Counted from the stretch's first letter, positions 51,684 to 60,954 are shown. The stretch: DNA of 64,000 bases from JASLMY01 sp965226475 (GCA_965226475.1 CBDDDJ010000003.1:434001-498000), one strand, 5' to 3'. The notes: generated from the letters alone by a model not told the origin. Numbers and translations: made by a program.

Positions 51684-53384
51684 ATGGCTTACGATCTGGT
51701 GATCAAGAACGGCATGGTGATCGACGGCTCCGGCTTGGCCCGCTACCGGGCCGACGTCGGCGTCAAGGACGGCCGCATCGCGCGGATCGGCCGGATCGCC
51801 GAGCCGGCGGACCAGGTGATAGACGCCGAGGGCCATATCGTGGCGCCCGGCTTCGTCGACTGCCACACCCACATGGACGCGCAGATCTTCTGGGACCCGA
51901 TGGGCAGCTGCTCCTGCTATCACGGCGTCACCACGGTGGTGATGGGCAATTGCGGCTTCACGCTGGCCCCCTGCCGCGAGGAAGAGGTGAACTTCGTCTT
52001 CCGCAACTTGGAGCGGGCCGAGGACATCTCCCGCGACGCCATGCTGGCTGGTATCGACTGGCGCTGGGAAACCTACCCCGAGTTCATGGACGTGCTGGAC
52101 ACCCTGCCGAAGGGCATCAACTACGCGGGGTACATCGGCCACTCGGCGCTCCGCACCCACGTGATGGGCGAGCGGGCCTTCGGCGAGGAGGCCACCGAGG
52201 ACGATATGGCGGAAATGGAGCGCCAGGTGAAGGAGGCGGTTTCGGCCGGCGCCATGGGCTTCTCGACCTCGCGCAGTCCCAGCCATCAGACCTCGGACGA
52301 CCGCCCGGTGGCCAGCCGCGACGCGCCCTTCTCGGAAGTTCAGACGCTGGTCCGCGCCATGGGCAAGATCGGCGCCGGCATCTTCCAGCTGGCGATGGAG
52401 CGGGGCGATGAAGAGAAGATGCGGCGCATTTACGGCAAGCTGGCCGATCTCAGCCGCGAGACCGGCCGACCGGTCACCTTCGGCAGCCTGAGCCGGCGGA
52501 AATATCCGGGCCAGTGGAAGAAGCTCTACGACATCATCGACCAGGCCAATCGGTCAGGCGCCAACATCTTCACCCAAGTGCACAGCCGCGAGATCAACTC
52601 GATCCTCTCCTTCGAGACGGCGACGCCGTTCGACGGCTGGGATGTCTGGCGCGAGGTTCGGGCCCTGCCGCTGGAGGAGCAGAAGGCGAAACTGCGCGAT
52701 CCCGAGACCAGGGCCAAGCTGATCGAGATCGCCAACCGGCCCTACGAGGGCCCGGCCGTGGTCGGCGCCGAGGCCCGCCCGCCCGAGTGGGACATCTTCT
52801 ACGCCATGGAGCAGGTGGCGCTCCCCCACCGCTCCATGGCCGATATCGCCGCCGAGCGGGGCGTCAGCCCGGCCGAGGCGATGATCGACATGGCGCTGGA
52901 ACGGGACCTGAAACTCTTCTTCCGCCAGCCGCTCGCCAACGAGAACCAGGAGGACGCGCTGGCCCTGATGCGCAATCCCTATTCCTGCGTCACTTTCTCG
53001 GATTCGGGCGCGCACGTCAGCCAGATCATGGACAGCTCGCTGCAGACCCACCTGTTGAGCCACTGGGTCCGCGAGCGGGAGGCCTTCAGCCTCGAGGAAG
53101 CCATCCGGCTGATCACCTACGACACGGCGACGCGCTGGGGCTTCCACGACCGCGGCCTGCTGCGCGAGGGGCTGGTGGCCGATATCGTGGTGCTGGACGG
53201 CGAGGCCGTCGCCCCCCGCATGCCGACGGTCGAGTACGACCTTCCCGCCGGCGCCCGCCGCTTGAAGCAATACGCCGACGGCATCAAGGCGACGGTCGTT
53301 GCCGGCGAGATCGTACTCCAGGACAACGAGCCGACCGGTGCACTGCCCGGCCAACTGCTCAGGGGGCCGCTCGCCCGGGCGTGA
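51684..53384 (+). CDS. D-aminoacylase / N-acyl-D-amino-acid deacylase family amidohydrolase
   Basis: The 566-residue zinc hydrolase starts with DLVIKNGMVIDGSGLARYRADVGVKDGRI, has VAPGFVDCHTHMDAQIFWDP (metal HxH), NCGFTLAPC (Cys metal-ligand region), FTQVHSREI (His) and CVTFSDSGAHVSQIMD (late Asp). It ends with the composite beta-sandwich (GLVADIVVLDGEAV). The family cleaves N-acyl-D-amino acids; related members act on dihydropyrimidines or other amides. It is divergent from the TauD-like gene and followed by an ICMT-like gene. Confidence 0.87.
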   Translation: MAYDLVIKNGMVIDGSGLARYRADVGVKDGRIARIGRIAEPADQVIDAEGHIVAPGFVDCHTHMDAQIFWDPMGSCSCYHGVTTVVMGNCGFTLAPCREEEVNFVFRNLERAEDISRDAMLAGIDWRWETYPEFMDVLDTLPKGINYAGYIGHSALRTHVMGERAFGEEATEDDMAEMERQVKEAVSAGAMGFSTSRSPSHQTSDDRPVASRDAPFSEVQTLVRAMGKIGAGIFQLAMERGDEEKMRRIYGKLADLSRETGRPVTFGSLSRRKYPGQWKKLYDIIDQANRSGANIFTQVHSREINSILSFETATPFDGWDVWREVRALPLEEQKAKLRDPETRAKLIEIANRPYEGPAVVGAEARPPEWDIFYAMEQVALPHRSMADIAAERGVSPAEAMIDMALERDLKLFFRQPLANENQEDALALMRNPYSCVTFSDSGAHVSQIMDSSLQTHLLSHWVREREAFSLEEAIRLITYDTATRWGFHDRGLLREGLVADIVVLDGEAVAPRMPTVEYDLPAGARRLKQYADGIKATVVAGEIVLQDNEPTGALPGQLLRGPLARA

Positions 53385-53400
53385 GGCCGGAGGGGAACGG

Positions 53401-53859
53401 GTGGTGGGCGGCGGCGAGAGGGTCGTCCCGCCGCCGGTGATCTTCCTCGGCTCGCTCGCCGTGGCACTCGTCGTCGAGCGGTTCTGGCCGTCATCCTTCG
53501 TGCCCGCCGGGCTCGGTGCCTGGATCGGCGGCGCGCTGGTGTTGGCGAGCCTGCCGCTGTTCGCCGCCGCCTGGCGTGAGCTGACGCGTCACGCCACCTC
53601 GATCGCCCACCACCGGCCGACCCAGGCCATCGTCGCGAGCGGTCCCTACGCCGTCTCGCGAAACCCGATCTATGTGTCGATGGCGCTGTTCGTCGCCGGC
53701 GTGGCCCTCATTACCGAGAGCCTCTGGGCGCTCGCGACCGTCGCATCGTCCGTGGCCTTGGTCGACCGCCTGGTGATCGTTCGCGAGGAGCGCTTCCTGG
53801 CGGCGACCTTCGGCGAGGTCTATGCCGACTACAAGTCCAGGGTCCGCCGCTGGTTTTGA
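53401..53859 (+). CDS. Isoprenylcysteine carboxyl methyltransferase-like membrane protein (PEMT/ICMT family)
   Basis: The 152-residue membrane protein has helices near 10-25, 35-55, 95-130. The SAM-binding C-terminal motif is present: LVASGPYAVSRNPIYVSM (here IVASGPYAVSRNPIYVS) and EERFLAATFGEVYADYKSRVRRWF. Bacterial members are mostly uncharacterised methyltransferases of lipids or small molecules. The GTG at 53401 follows GGAGGGGAACGG. Confidence 0.85.
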   Translation: MVGGGERVVPPPVIFLGSLAVALVVERFWPSSFVPAGLGAWIGGALVLASLPLFAAAWRELTRHATSIAHHRPTQAIVASGPYAVSRNPIYVSMALFVAGVALITESLWALATVASSVALVDRLVIVREERFLAATFGEVYADYKSRVRRWF

Positions 53860-53872
53860 TGGCGGCGGCCGA

Positions 53873-54577
53873 TCAGCCCTTGTTGCCCATCAGGTGGGCG
53901 CCCGACTGGTTGAACAGCACGTTGTTGTTCTCGGCCGTGGCCTCGCCCCGGTTCTGGCTGTCCTTCAGCAGGTCGACGGCGCGGCGGACGGCGGGCCGCT
54001 CCTTGATGCGGCCGCGCCAATCGGCCACGCGGGGATAGTTGTTGAGCGAGGCGGTGAGCGGGCGGGCGATCAGCACCCAGGGAAAGGCGATCATGTCGCA
54101 AATGGAATAGTCGCCGAGGATATGGTCGCGGTCCTGTAAACGGCGTTCCAGCACCGCGAGGTTGCGATCGTATTCGCCGCCGTAGCGTTTGCGGCCGTAG
54201 GCTTGGCTCTCCTCGGGCGCGTAGTTGACGAAGTGGCTGAGTTGGCCGGCGAGCGGGCCCTGATTTCCGACCTGCCAGAAGAGCCATTCCAGCGTCTCCT
54301 TGCGGCCCAGAGGGTCCGTCGGCATGAAGCGGCCGGTCTTTTCCGCCAGGTAGAAGAGGATCGCGCCGGATTCGAAGACCGAGACCGGCTCGCCCGCGAC
54401 ATCGTGGTCGACGATCGCCGGAATCTTGGCGTTGGGGCTGATGGCCAGGAACTCGGGCTTGAACTGGTCGCCTTCCGCGAGGCGCATGGGCTTCAAGTCG
54501 TATTCGAGCCCGCACTCCTCCAACATGATGGCGGCCTTCCAGCCATTGGGCGTCGCCGCGTAATGGAAGTCGATCAT
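53873..54577 (-). CDS. Glutathione S-transferase family protein (YfcG/Ure2-like)
   Basis: The 234-residue protein has the thioredoxin-like N-domain: IDFHYAATPNGWKAAIMLEECGLEYD, ISPNAKIPAIVDHD (cis-Pro) and VFESGAILFYLAEKTG (Ser of the glutathione site). The all-helical C-domain contains YSICDMIAFPWV. The TPNG start, rather than SPxx, is characteristic of the Nu-class/YfcG group with disulfide-bond reductase activity. ATG 54577 is chosen to match family length. Confidence 0.9.
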   Translation of the reverse strand: MIDFHYAATPNGWKAAIMLEECGLEYDLKPMRLAEGDQFKPEFLAISPNAKIPAIVDHDVAGEPVSVFESGAILFYLAEKTGRFMPTDPLGRKETLEWLFWQVGNQGPLAGQLSHFVNYAPEESQAYGRKRYGGEYDRNLAVLERRLQDRDHILGDYSICDMIAFPWVLIARPLTASLNNYPRVADWRGRIKERPAVRRAVDLLKDSQNRGEATAENNNVLFNQSGAHLMGNKG

Positions 54578-54684
54578 CCCGCCTGTCCTCCACGCATTCT
54601 CCAGAGCCAAGCGCTCGCACGGGCGGCGGGGTAGCGTCAAGCATCCCTCGTCGCCGGGAGCGGGCGGACGGGCCGGCGATGGCG

Positions 54685-55470
54685 TCAGCTGCCCGCGCCC
54701 AGGATCTCCCAGTAATCGCGGTTCAGCCGCTCGAGCATCGCGTCGTGGCGAATCTTCAGGCAGCGCCCGAACCCGATGCCGCTGAAGCCGCCATGGCGCC
54801 CGGCACAGTCGTCGAAGGCCTCGCGCGCCGGGGCGACGTCGGCCGCATCGCCAGCCTCGAGCGCCGCGTGCCAGGCCTCGCGCCAGAGCCTTTCGAGCCC
54901 GGCCGTGGTGGCGAGGTCGGCCCTGGGCAGTCGGTTGATCATCGCGTTCATGACCCGGACCGAGCGGATCCCCCGGCCGGCCGCCTCGACGACCTTCTGG
55001 CCGACCTCGCGGTGGACACCGGCCGCCCGCCGGCTCGCCTCGTCCGTGGCGAACCCCGCCGGCAGCAGCGAGACGTTCGGCCCAACCGCCACGGCGACGG
55101 TGACCGCGCCCCGCGCCCCGAGCGTCGAGCGGGGCACCTCGATGGTGACCGCGCCGAAGCCCCTGGCGCTGCGAAGCGTCGCCAGGTCGGCGGCCGCGAG
55201 ACGCCGCGTGCGTCCCTCGCCGTCACGCACCACGAACTCGACCCACCCGCCCTCGGCGACCGTATAGAGCGTGCCATGGAGCGGCGATACCCGCTCCTGT
55301 TGCAGGCAGAAGCTGCTGAGTTCGGCTCGACAGGTCGCATCTTCGCACGTCATCTCCACCGGTCGCGGAGTTTCCATCAACGCCAGCACCTGCGGCGCCT
55401 GCGCCCGCGCGACGCCCGTCGCGAACAGCAGCGCCGCGAGCGCGACGAGCCCGATCCGTCGTTTCGACAT
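54685..55470 (-). CDS. Exported protein of unknown function
   Basis: The 261-residue protein has a signal peptide (RRIGLVALAALLFATGVARA) and no recognised domain. The mature part includes TCEDATCRAELSSFCLQQER, a conserved-looking Cys cluster, and a C-terminal ...FDDCAGRHGGFSGIGFGRCLKIRHDAMLERLNRDYWEIL, with two more cysteines. Four cysteines and two short domains suggest disulfides in the periplasm. It is separate from neighbours on both sides. Confidence 0.6.
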   Translation of the reverse strand: MSKRRIGLVALAALLFATGVARAQAPQVLALMETPRPVEMTCEDATCRAELSSFCLQQERVSPLHGTLYTVAEGGWVEFVVRDGEGRTRRLAAADLATLRSARGFGAVTIEVPRSTLGARGAVTVAVAVGPNVSLLPAGFATDEASRRAAGVHREVGQKVVEAAGRGIRSVRVMNAMINRLPRADLATTAGLERLWREAWHAALEAGDAADVAPAREAFDDCAGRHGGFSGIGFGRCLKIRHDAMLERLNRDYWEILGAGS

Positions 55471-55689
55471 TAGTCTCCCTCCGTGCCGCGAAGTGAGCAC
55501 GATAGTCGAAATTCGGGGGAATTGACATGCCGAAGTGGCGATCCAGGCGGGTGTCGCGGAACCGGGGCGAGGGAAGACTCCCCGCGCCTTGGTGCCATCC
55601 CGCCGATTTCTCCGCTTGCCGTCGAGCCCGGTGGCGTCGGGCGCGGCCGGATTCTAGACTGTGCGCGGGACATTGCCTGGGAGGGAACG

Positions 55690-56460
55690 ATGAGCGAGGA
55701 GAGAATTGAGCAGGTCGCCGGCATGCTGGCGAGCGCCTGGCGCGACGGCACGCCGCTGGAGGCGCTGTCGGCGGACGTGGCGCCGCGCGATCTGGACGAG
55801 GCGGCGGCGATGCAGGCGGCGGCGGCCGAGCGGCTGGGCCATCCCGTCGTCGGCTGGAAGGTCGCCGGCCAGCCGGGACCGATGGTGGGGCGGGTCTTTT
55901 CCTCCCGCCTGTTCTCGAATGGCGCGACACTGCCGGGCCACCTTCTCAGGATTCCGCATGTCGAGTGCGAGATCGGCTTCCGCCTGCTGCGTGACCTGCC
56001 GCCGCTGCGCGGCGACTACGGCGAGGAGGAGGTGGCCGCGGCGGCCAGCCTGGTCTTCACCATGGAGATCGTCGACAGCCGCTTCGCCGGCGGCAAGGTG
56101 ATCCCGGACGACGAGGACGAACGCCTGCGCATCGTCGCCGACAACGCGGCCAACGCCGCCCTGGTGATCGGACCGGAGATCGCCGAGTGGCGCGCGCTCT
56201 CGCTGCTTGAGATCCCGGTAGAGCTTCGCATCGATGGTGGCGCGCCGGAGCCCGAGAACCCGATCGAGCGGCGGACCGAGCCGTTGGCGGTGCTGACCTG
56301 GCTGGCGAACGAGCTCTCGCGGCGCGGCGTTGGCCTCCGCGCGGGGCAGTACGTCACGCCCGGGAGCGCCACCATTCCCCGGCCGCTGCCGCACGGTAGC
56401 CGGGCGATCGCGCACTACGGCGATCACGCCACCATGGAAATTTCGGTTTCGGGAGCTTGA
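55690..56460 (+). CDS. 2-keto-4-pentenoate hydratase-family protein (MhpD-like)
   Basis: The 256-residue fumarylacetoacetase-fold enzyme has AAAERLGHPVVGWKVAGQPG at the N-terminus, PHVECEIGFRLLRDLPP with the metal-binding Glu pair (ExE), and MEIVDSRF with further acidic ligands. It hydrates 2-hydroxypenta-2,4-dienoate-type products of ring cleavage, or decarboxylates similar 2-oxo acids. It lies 3 bases before the LLM oxidoreductase gene, so a two-gene catabolic unit is likely. ATG 55690 follows GGGAGGGAACG. Confidence 0.85.
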   Translation: MSEERIEQVAGMLASAWRDGTPLEALSADVAPRDLDEAAAMQAAAAERLGHPVVGWKVAGQPGPMVGRVFSSRLFSNGATLPGHLLRIPHVECEIGFRLLRDLPPLRGDYGEEEVAAAASLVFTMEIVDSRFAGGKVIPDDEDERLRIVADNAANAALVIGPEIAEWRALSLLEIPVELRIDGGAPEPENPIERRTEPLAVLTWLANELSRRGVGLRAGQYVTPGSATIPRPLPHGSRAIAHYGDHATMEISVSGA

Positions 56461-56463
56461 GAG

Positions 56464-57483
56464 ATGAGCGTTCAACACGGCCTGCGCGTCCCCACCGTCG
56501 GCAAACCCCAGGACACCGGCGCCTACGCCGCCGAGGTCGAGGCCGGTGGCTTCGACTTCATGTGGACGCCCGACACCCCCATCCTCGCCGGGCGCTGGCG
56601 CGACGTCTGGAGCCACATGACGGTCGCCGCGCTGCATACCGAGAACCTCCGGCTCGGTCCCGGCGTCACCAACCCGCTGACCCGCCATCCCGTGACCACG
56701 GCGAGCGCGGTGCTGACCCTCGCCGACGTCTCCGACGGCCGCGCCGACCTGGTGGCCGGCACCGGCTACAGCTCGGCCTACATCATCGGCCGCAAGCAGG
56801 CGACTCGGAAACAGATGCGCGAGGCGACGGCGCTCTGGCGTTCGATCTTCGCCGGCACCGCGACGGAACTCGGGGGCCTGGAGATCGAATTGCCGGAGCC
56901 GCACCCCGATCTGCCGATCTACCTGGCGGCGACGGGGCCGAAGATGCTGGAACTTGCGGGCGAGATCGCCGACGGCGTGCTGATCATGGTCGGCTCGGCC
57001 CCGGGCGCGGTCTCCTGGGCATTGGAGCATGTCGATGTCGGCCTGACGCGCGCCGGGCGGAGCCGCGAAGACATCCGCCGCATGCTGGTCTGCACCGCCT
57101 GCGTCGACGCGGACAAGGAGCGCGCCATCGACCTGATGCGCCCCTGTGCCGCCGGCATTTACCGCCACGGCCATGCGGCGACGCTGTTCGAGCGGGCGGG
57201 GCTGGCGCCGCCGGCGGCGGTGCCCAATTACACCGACCCCTATCCCGACCTCGGCCACGCGGTCGATTGGGAGGAGGCCAAGCGCGTCTCGTCCTTCGTC
57301 TCCGACGCGGCGACGGAGAGCATGGTGATGCTGGGTTCGGGCGAGGAGGTGGCGGCGCGCACGCAGGCGCTAATCGACCTTGGTCTCGACGCGATCTGGT
57401 GGCGCGACCAGGCCACCTGGACACGGCCCGACGCGCTGCGGCGGGGGCTGGTGGAGGAAGTTCTGCCGCGCCTCGGAGGATGA
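56464..57483 (+). CDS. LLM-class flavin-dependent oxidoreductase (F420/FMN)
   Basis: The 339-residue luciferase-like enzyme has FDFMWTPDTPILAGRWRDVWSHMTVAALHT, GPGVTNPLTRHPVTTASAVLTLAD, GRADLVAGTGYSSAYIIGRKQAT and IYLAATGPKMLELAGEIADGVLI. Such enzymes oxidise or oxygenate small molecules with FMN or F420. It differs from the LLM protein at 22777. It is paired with the hydratase, suggesting aromatic or long-chain acid catabolism. Confidence 0.85.
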   Translation: MSVQHGLRVPTVGKPQDTGAYAAEVEAGGFDFMWTPDTPILAGRWRDVWSHMTVAALHTENLRLGPGVTNPLTRHPVTTASAVLTLADVSDGRADLVAGTGYSSAYIIGRKQATRKQMREATALWRSIFAGTATELGGLEIELPEPHPDLPIYLAATGPKMLELAGEIADGVLIMVGSAPGAVSWALEHVDVGLTRAGRSREDIRRMLVCTACVDADKERAIDLMRPCAAGIYRHGHAATLFERAGLAPPAAVPNYTDPYPDLGHAVDWEEAKRVSSFVSDAATESMVMLGSGEEVAARTQALIDLGLDAIWWRDQATWTRPDALRRGLVEEVLPRLGG

Positions 57484-57697
57484 AAAACGATTGGGGGATC
57501 GTCGCTTGCCAGGCTGGTGGAATTCTCGAAGGCGTCATTCCGCCCTCGGCTGCAAATCACCCATCAACCACGAGAGGAGCAATCACCCCCCGGTCGCGTA
57601 ATCTCCGACAGTCCACGAAACCGGGGCAGGCTCAGGCCTCCAGACCGGCCGGGAGCGCAGCACCTTCGGGAACACCCGCGCAACTTGGGCACCGGAC

Positions 57698-58489
57698 TTA
57701 ATCGAAGCCGAGCAGATCCTGGACCGCCGCGACAACGGCGTCCGTGACATCCTTATTGGCCGCCGCGTCCAGGGCCGCTGCCTCGACCGCCGCCGCCGCG
57801 TCCACCGCGGCTTGTGCGTCAGTGGCGTCTTGCGCGGCCTGGTCCGCCGCCGCCTGCGCCGCCGCTTCCTCGGCAGTACCGACGGCCGCGTCCGCCGCGT
57901 CCTGTGCGTCGACGGCGTCTTGCGCGGCCTGATCCGCCGCCGCCTGGGCGGCCCCGGCGGCAGCCGCGGCTTCGGCGGCCTCTTCAACCGCCGAGAGGGT
58001 CGCCTCCACGGCGTCCTTATAAGAGGCGATCTGGCCGACCCTCGAATTCGGTGCCGCATTTGCAAGCGCCGTCGGTGAGGCATGAGCCGCATTGAGCGCG
58101 CCGAGCGCACTTGCGGTAGAGCCGTGCGTGTTGGCTGGACCATGGGCGCTGTTTGCGGCCGCCTGGGCACCACCCCGACCGGCGCCGCCACCACCGCCTT
58201 GACCGCCGCCGCCCTGACCGCCACCGGCCTGACCGCCACCGGCCTGACCGCCACCGGCCTCGCCGCCACCGGCCTCGCCGCCGCCTGGACCACCGCCGCC
58301 ACCACCGCCTGGACCGCCACCACCGCCTGGACCGCCACCGCCGCCGCCACCGCCTTTCGCGAAGCTTACTTTTGCGTTCGGCAGGTGCGTCGATTGATCG
58401 ATGGTGACGGGAATTGCCCAAAGCGCCAGACTGAGAAGCGACGTCGTGCCCAGAAGCGTCAAGCGGTGCGGCAGGGTCCTGAATGTCAT
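57698..58489 (-). CDS. Low-complexity glycine/alanine-rich exported protein
   Basis: The 263-residue protein begins with a signal segment (LTLLGTTSLLSLALWAIPV). Residues about 45-105 are a glycine tract with GGGPGGGG and GGGQA/GGGEA repeats. Residues about 130-255 are Ala/Asp/Gln-rich with AAADQAAQDAVDAQDAADAA repeated twice. The latter resembles a coiled, repeat-derived helix. There is no known domain. Similar composition suggests a surface or spore-coat-like structural role (guess). It lies downstream of the Flp pilin gene on the same strand. Confidence 0.6.
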   Translation of the reverse strand: MTFRTLPHRLTLLGTTSLLSLALWAIPVTIDQSTHLPNAKVSFAKGGGGGGGGPGGGGGPGGGGGGGPGGGEAGGGEAGGGQAGGGQAGGGQGGGGQGGGGGAGRGGAQAAANSAHGPANTHGSTASALGALNAAHASPTALANAAPNSRVGQIASYKDAVEATLSAVEEAAEAAAAAGAAQAAADQAAQDAVDAQDAADAAVGTAEEAAAQAAADQAAQDATDAQAAVDAAAAVEAAALDAAANKDVTDAVVAAVQDLLGFD

Positions 58490-58669
58490 GGCCGTGTCTC
58501 CGTACGGTTGGCTCGCCGGGGGCGATGCCTGATGCATCGATACTAGCCGAATTCTATCACACAGGGCCGCACACCTGTCTATGACGGTCGTCACGATCCC
58601 AAACGGCCAACCAGTTGCCCGAAAGAAAATGACCCCGCCGAAGCGGGCCCAGATCGTACTGCCGGATAA

Positions 58670-58918
58670 TCAAGAGCAGGCATTCCCCAGCTTAGTCTGT
58701 ACGGCGGTGAAGAAGTTGTTCAACTCGTCACCGATGGCAAACACGGCGGCGATAATCGCGACCGCAATGCCCGCCGCGATGAGTCCATATTCGATAACTG
58801 TTGCACCTTCTTCGCCGGAAGCGAACTTGCGCTTCAGATCGTACCAAGTGGTGCGGCGTGCGAGTTGAGCGTCGTAAAGCCAGGGTGGTGCGCGCCGCCG
58901 CCGACCGGTACCCGCCAT
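58670..58918 (-). CDS. flp: Flp/Fap-type IVb pilin subunit
   Basis: The prepilin signature FASGEEGATVIEYGLIAAGIAVAII matches the Flp family. Cleavage follows the Gly before the conserved A/ATxIEYGLIAA segment, leaving a hydrophobic helix (AAGIAVAIIAAVFAIG) and a short C-terminal part DELNNFFTAVQTKLG. Flp pilins assemble the Tad pilus used in adhesion. The tad assembly genes are not in this window. The only standard start is ATG 58918; its N-terminus is longer than usual, so the true start may differ. Confidence 0.8.
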   Translation of the reverse strand: MAGTGRRRRAPPWLYDAQLARRTTWYDLKRKFASGEEGATVIEYGLIAAGIAVAIIAAVFAIGDELNNFFTAVQTKLGNACS

Positions 58919-59060
58919 CCAGCTAGAATTATCCGGACCGCCCCGATATTCCCGGTGACATTAGGTGATGACCCGAACCGGACCGGACCTTTACTCACCG
59001 GAATTCCGTACCTCACCACGGCGGCTGATGACCTGGGACCAGATGTGTTAACCTGGACGC

Positions 59061-60569
59061 ATGGAGAGGACCATTCGCTTTGTGATCGGCATACTCCCGT
59101 TGCTGGCGTGCTGGTTTGCCGGGCCGGCGCAGGCGACGGAAACCCGCTTTGGTCGTTACCACGCGCTGGTCGTTGGCAATAATGCATACTTGAACCTTCC
59201 GGATCTTGAAACCGCCGTCAACGATGCCGAAGCCGTGGCGAGTCTCCTGGAGACGAAGTACGGCTTCGAGGTCAGGCTTCTGCGAAACGCAACCAAGCGC
59301 GATATCCTACGTGCGATCAACGATTATCGCGCCGCTCTCGCGACGTCCGATAATTTTCTCATCTATTACGCGGGACACGGGTGGTTGGATCGCCAGACGA
59401 ATACCGGCTACTGGCAGCCCGTGGATGCGGAAGCCGAAGACGATCTCAATTGGATTGCCAACGGTGAGCTGACTCGACGTCTCAATGGCATGACGGCGAA
59501 TCACGTCATGGTGATCGCCGATAGCTGTTATTCCGGAACCTTGGTGAGGCAGGCAAGCTCACGATTGCCCTCGGGGGTGGAGCGGGAAGAGTGGCTCAAA
59601 CGCATGTCGGAGACGCGGTCGCGGACGGCGATCGTATCGGGTGGTCTCGAGCCGGTGGCGGATGCCGGTCGGGGTGGGCACTCGGTCTTTGCCAACGCCT
59701 TGCTGAATGCGCTCGCGGACAATGCCGACATACTGGAAGGGCATGAGCTGTTTCGCAAGATTAGCCGACCGGTCGTATTGAACTCGGAGCAGACGCCGCG
59801 TTATTCCGACATTCGACGCGCGGGCCATGAAGGTGGCGAGTTCATTTTTGTGGCCCAAGGGTCGAGAGTAGCGGTGACGCCGCCCGCGAAGAGCGGCGCG
59901 GTCGACGAGAAGACCTTGGATTTCGAGTTTTGGCAATCCGTAAAAGACAGCACGAATCCGGCTGCGTTCGAGGCTTACCTCGCCCAATTCCCGGGTGGCA
60001 TATTCGCGGCGGTCGCGCGCCTGAAGCTCGAGAAAACGGGAACGGATTCGCGGTCTGGTGCCGCCCACGCGCGTGCCGCTAGAAGCGTACCACCCGTGCC
60101 CACGGTTCACAATTTCCCGAGTTCCTTCCTCCTTCTCGACGATACGATCCTGCGGGACCCGCCGCGAGCCCCCGCCCGGCACGTAGCGACTTTGAAGAAG
60201 GGTGCCAGAGTCTCGATCATCGGAAGAGTAAATGGAAGCGACTGGTATCGCGTCGAGAACAAGAAGATTCGCCTACGCTCCGATACTACGGGACAATGGC
60301 TCCGTGAAATTCGCCTACGCTCCGATACTACGGGAGACCAAACTCAGGGAGGCCGACAAACAAGGGGCGGAATCGGGACGACTGGAAATTGTCGCCTCGG
60401 AGGGACTCTGCCGAGGCGTCTTCGCCGGGAACTGGTCGACAACATATGGCGACCTCGAGATAGAGTCGTCGGCGGACGTATTCGGGCGTCGCATCCTCGG
60501 GTGAGCGGCCGAGGAAGGCGGCGAAGCGCTGGCAGGCGCGTATGTGGCCCTGCTGCGTCGCGCGGGTGA
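59061..60569 (+). CDS. Caspase-family (C14) protein, exported, with disrupted C-terminus
   Basis: The protein has a signal peptide (FVIGILPLLACWFAGPAQA), then a caspase p20-like domain: YHALVVGNNAYLNLPDLETAVNDAEAVA, His106 in YYAGHGW and Cys156 in VIADSCYSGT, the catalytic dyad. After residue about 380 an SH3-like segment (VSIIGRVNGSDWYRVEN) begins. At about 60266 the good reading moves to the next frame (FAYAPILR repeats, then CRGVFAGNWSTTYGDLEIE). The frame shown continues to 60569 with unlikely sequence. Similarity then ends abruptly near 60475, where the integrase fragment begins on the other strand. The enzymatic domain is intact; the tail is not. Confidence 0.8.
   Translation: MERTIRFVIGILPLLACWFAGPAQATETRFGRYHALVVGNNAYLNLPDLETAVNDAEAVASLLETKYGFEVRLLRNATKRDILRAINDYRAALATSDNFLIYYAGHGWLDRQTNTGYWQPVDAEAEDDLNWIANGELTRRLNGMTANHVMVIADSCYSGTLVRQASSRLPSGVEREEWLKRMSETRSRTAIVSGGLEPVADAGRGGHSVFANALLNALADNADILEGHELFRKISRPVVLNSEQTPRYSDIRRAGHEGGEFIFVAQGSRVAVTPPAKSGAVDEKTLDFEFWQSVKDSTNPAAFEAYLAQFPGGIFAAVARLKLEKTGTDSRSGAAHARAARSVPPVPTVHNFPSSFLLLDDTILRDPPRAPARHVATLKKGARVSIIGRVNGSDWYRVENKKIRLRSDTTGQWLREIRLRSDTTGDQTQGGRQTRGGIGTTGNCRLGGTLPRRLRRELVDNIWRPRDRVVGGRIRASHPRVSGRGRRRSAGRRVCGPAASRG
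60267..60335 (+). repeat. 42-bp in-frame tandem duplication (27-bp identical core)
   Basis: The core starting ATTCGCCTACGCTCC occurs at 60267-60293 and again at 60309-60335, identical over 27 bases. The period is 42 bases (14 codons), giving FAYAPILR twice in the alternative reading frame of the caspase gene. Confidence 0.85.
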
Positions 60570-60630
60570 GCTCGCGCCCGTTCATGTCCTCGATCATGCG
60601 CTGGCGCAACGGGCTGATGGTCGTCGTCAT
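60469..60630 (-). pseudogene. Integrase (tyrosine recombinase, IS91-associated type), N-terminal fragment
   Basis: From ATG 60630 the minus strand reads SPLRQRMIEDMNGREL, ATQQGHIRACQRFAAFLGRSPEDATPE, the core-binding SAM-like domain of tyrosine recombinases. The similarity ends after about 54 residues, where the caspase gene's disrupted tail begins, so the catalytic domain is lost. The junction probably marks a deletion or insertion event. Confidence 0.7.
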
Positions 60631-60954
60631 AGGGCATTCCTCCGTCATCGAGGTCTTCGAGACCTCAATGACCCACAGCGTTATCGATGAAATCCTCGGC
60701 GCCGGTCGGTCACGCCGCGACCGCACACGCCACAAGTATCGCGCGGCGATTTAGTGCATTGGCTACCAATGACCGAATCGGCTACCCCCGCCCGACGGAA
60801 ACTATGCCCCCGATAGCCGACATGCTGGCCTTCGGCGCCGCGTGGACTCACCCCCCGCTGCCCCGCTTCCACGCGGCAGGCGCCGATAGAGCGTCGACGG
60901 CGACACCTACGATGGCCATTGACGATCAGGCCTTGTCGCAACGTGACCGAACGA

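Noticed and set aside
58190..58345. Regular repeats that could look like a CRISPR array
   Set aside because: They are in-frame glycine codon repeats inside a protein gene with no spacer-repeat pattern; no cas genes are present anywhere in the window.
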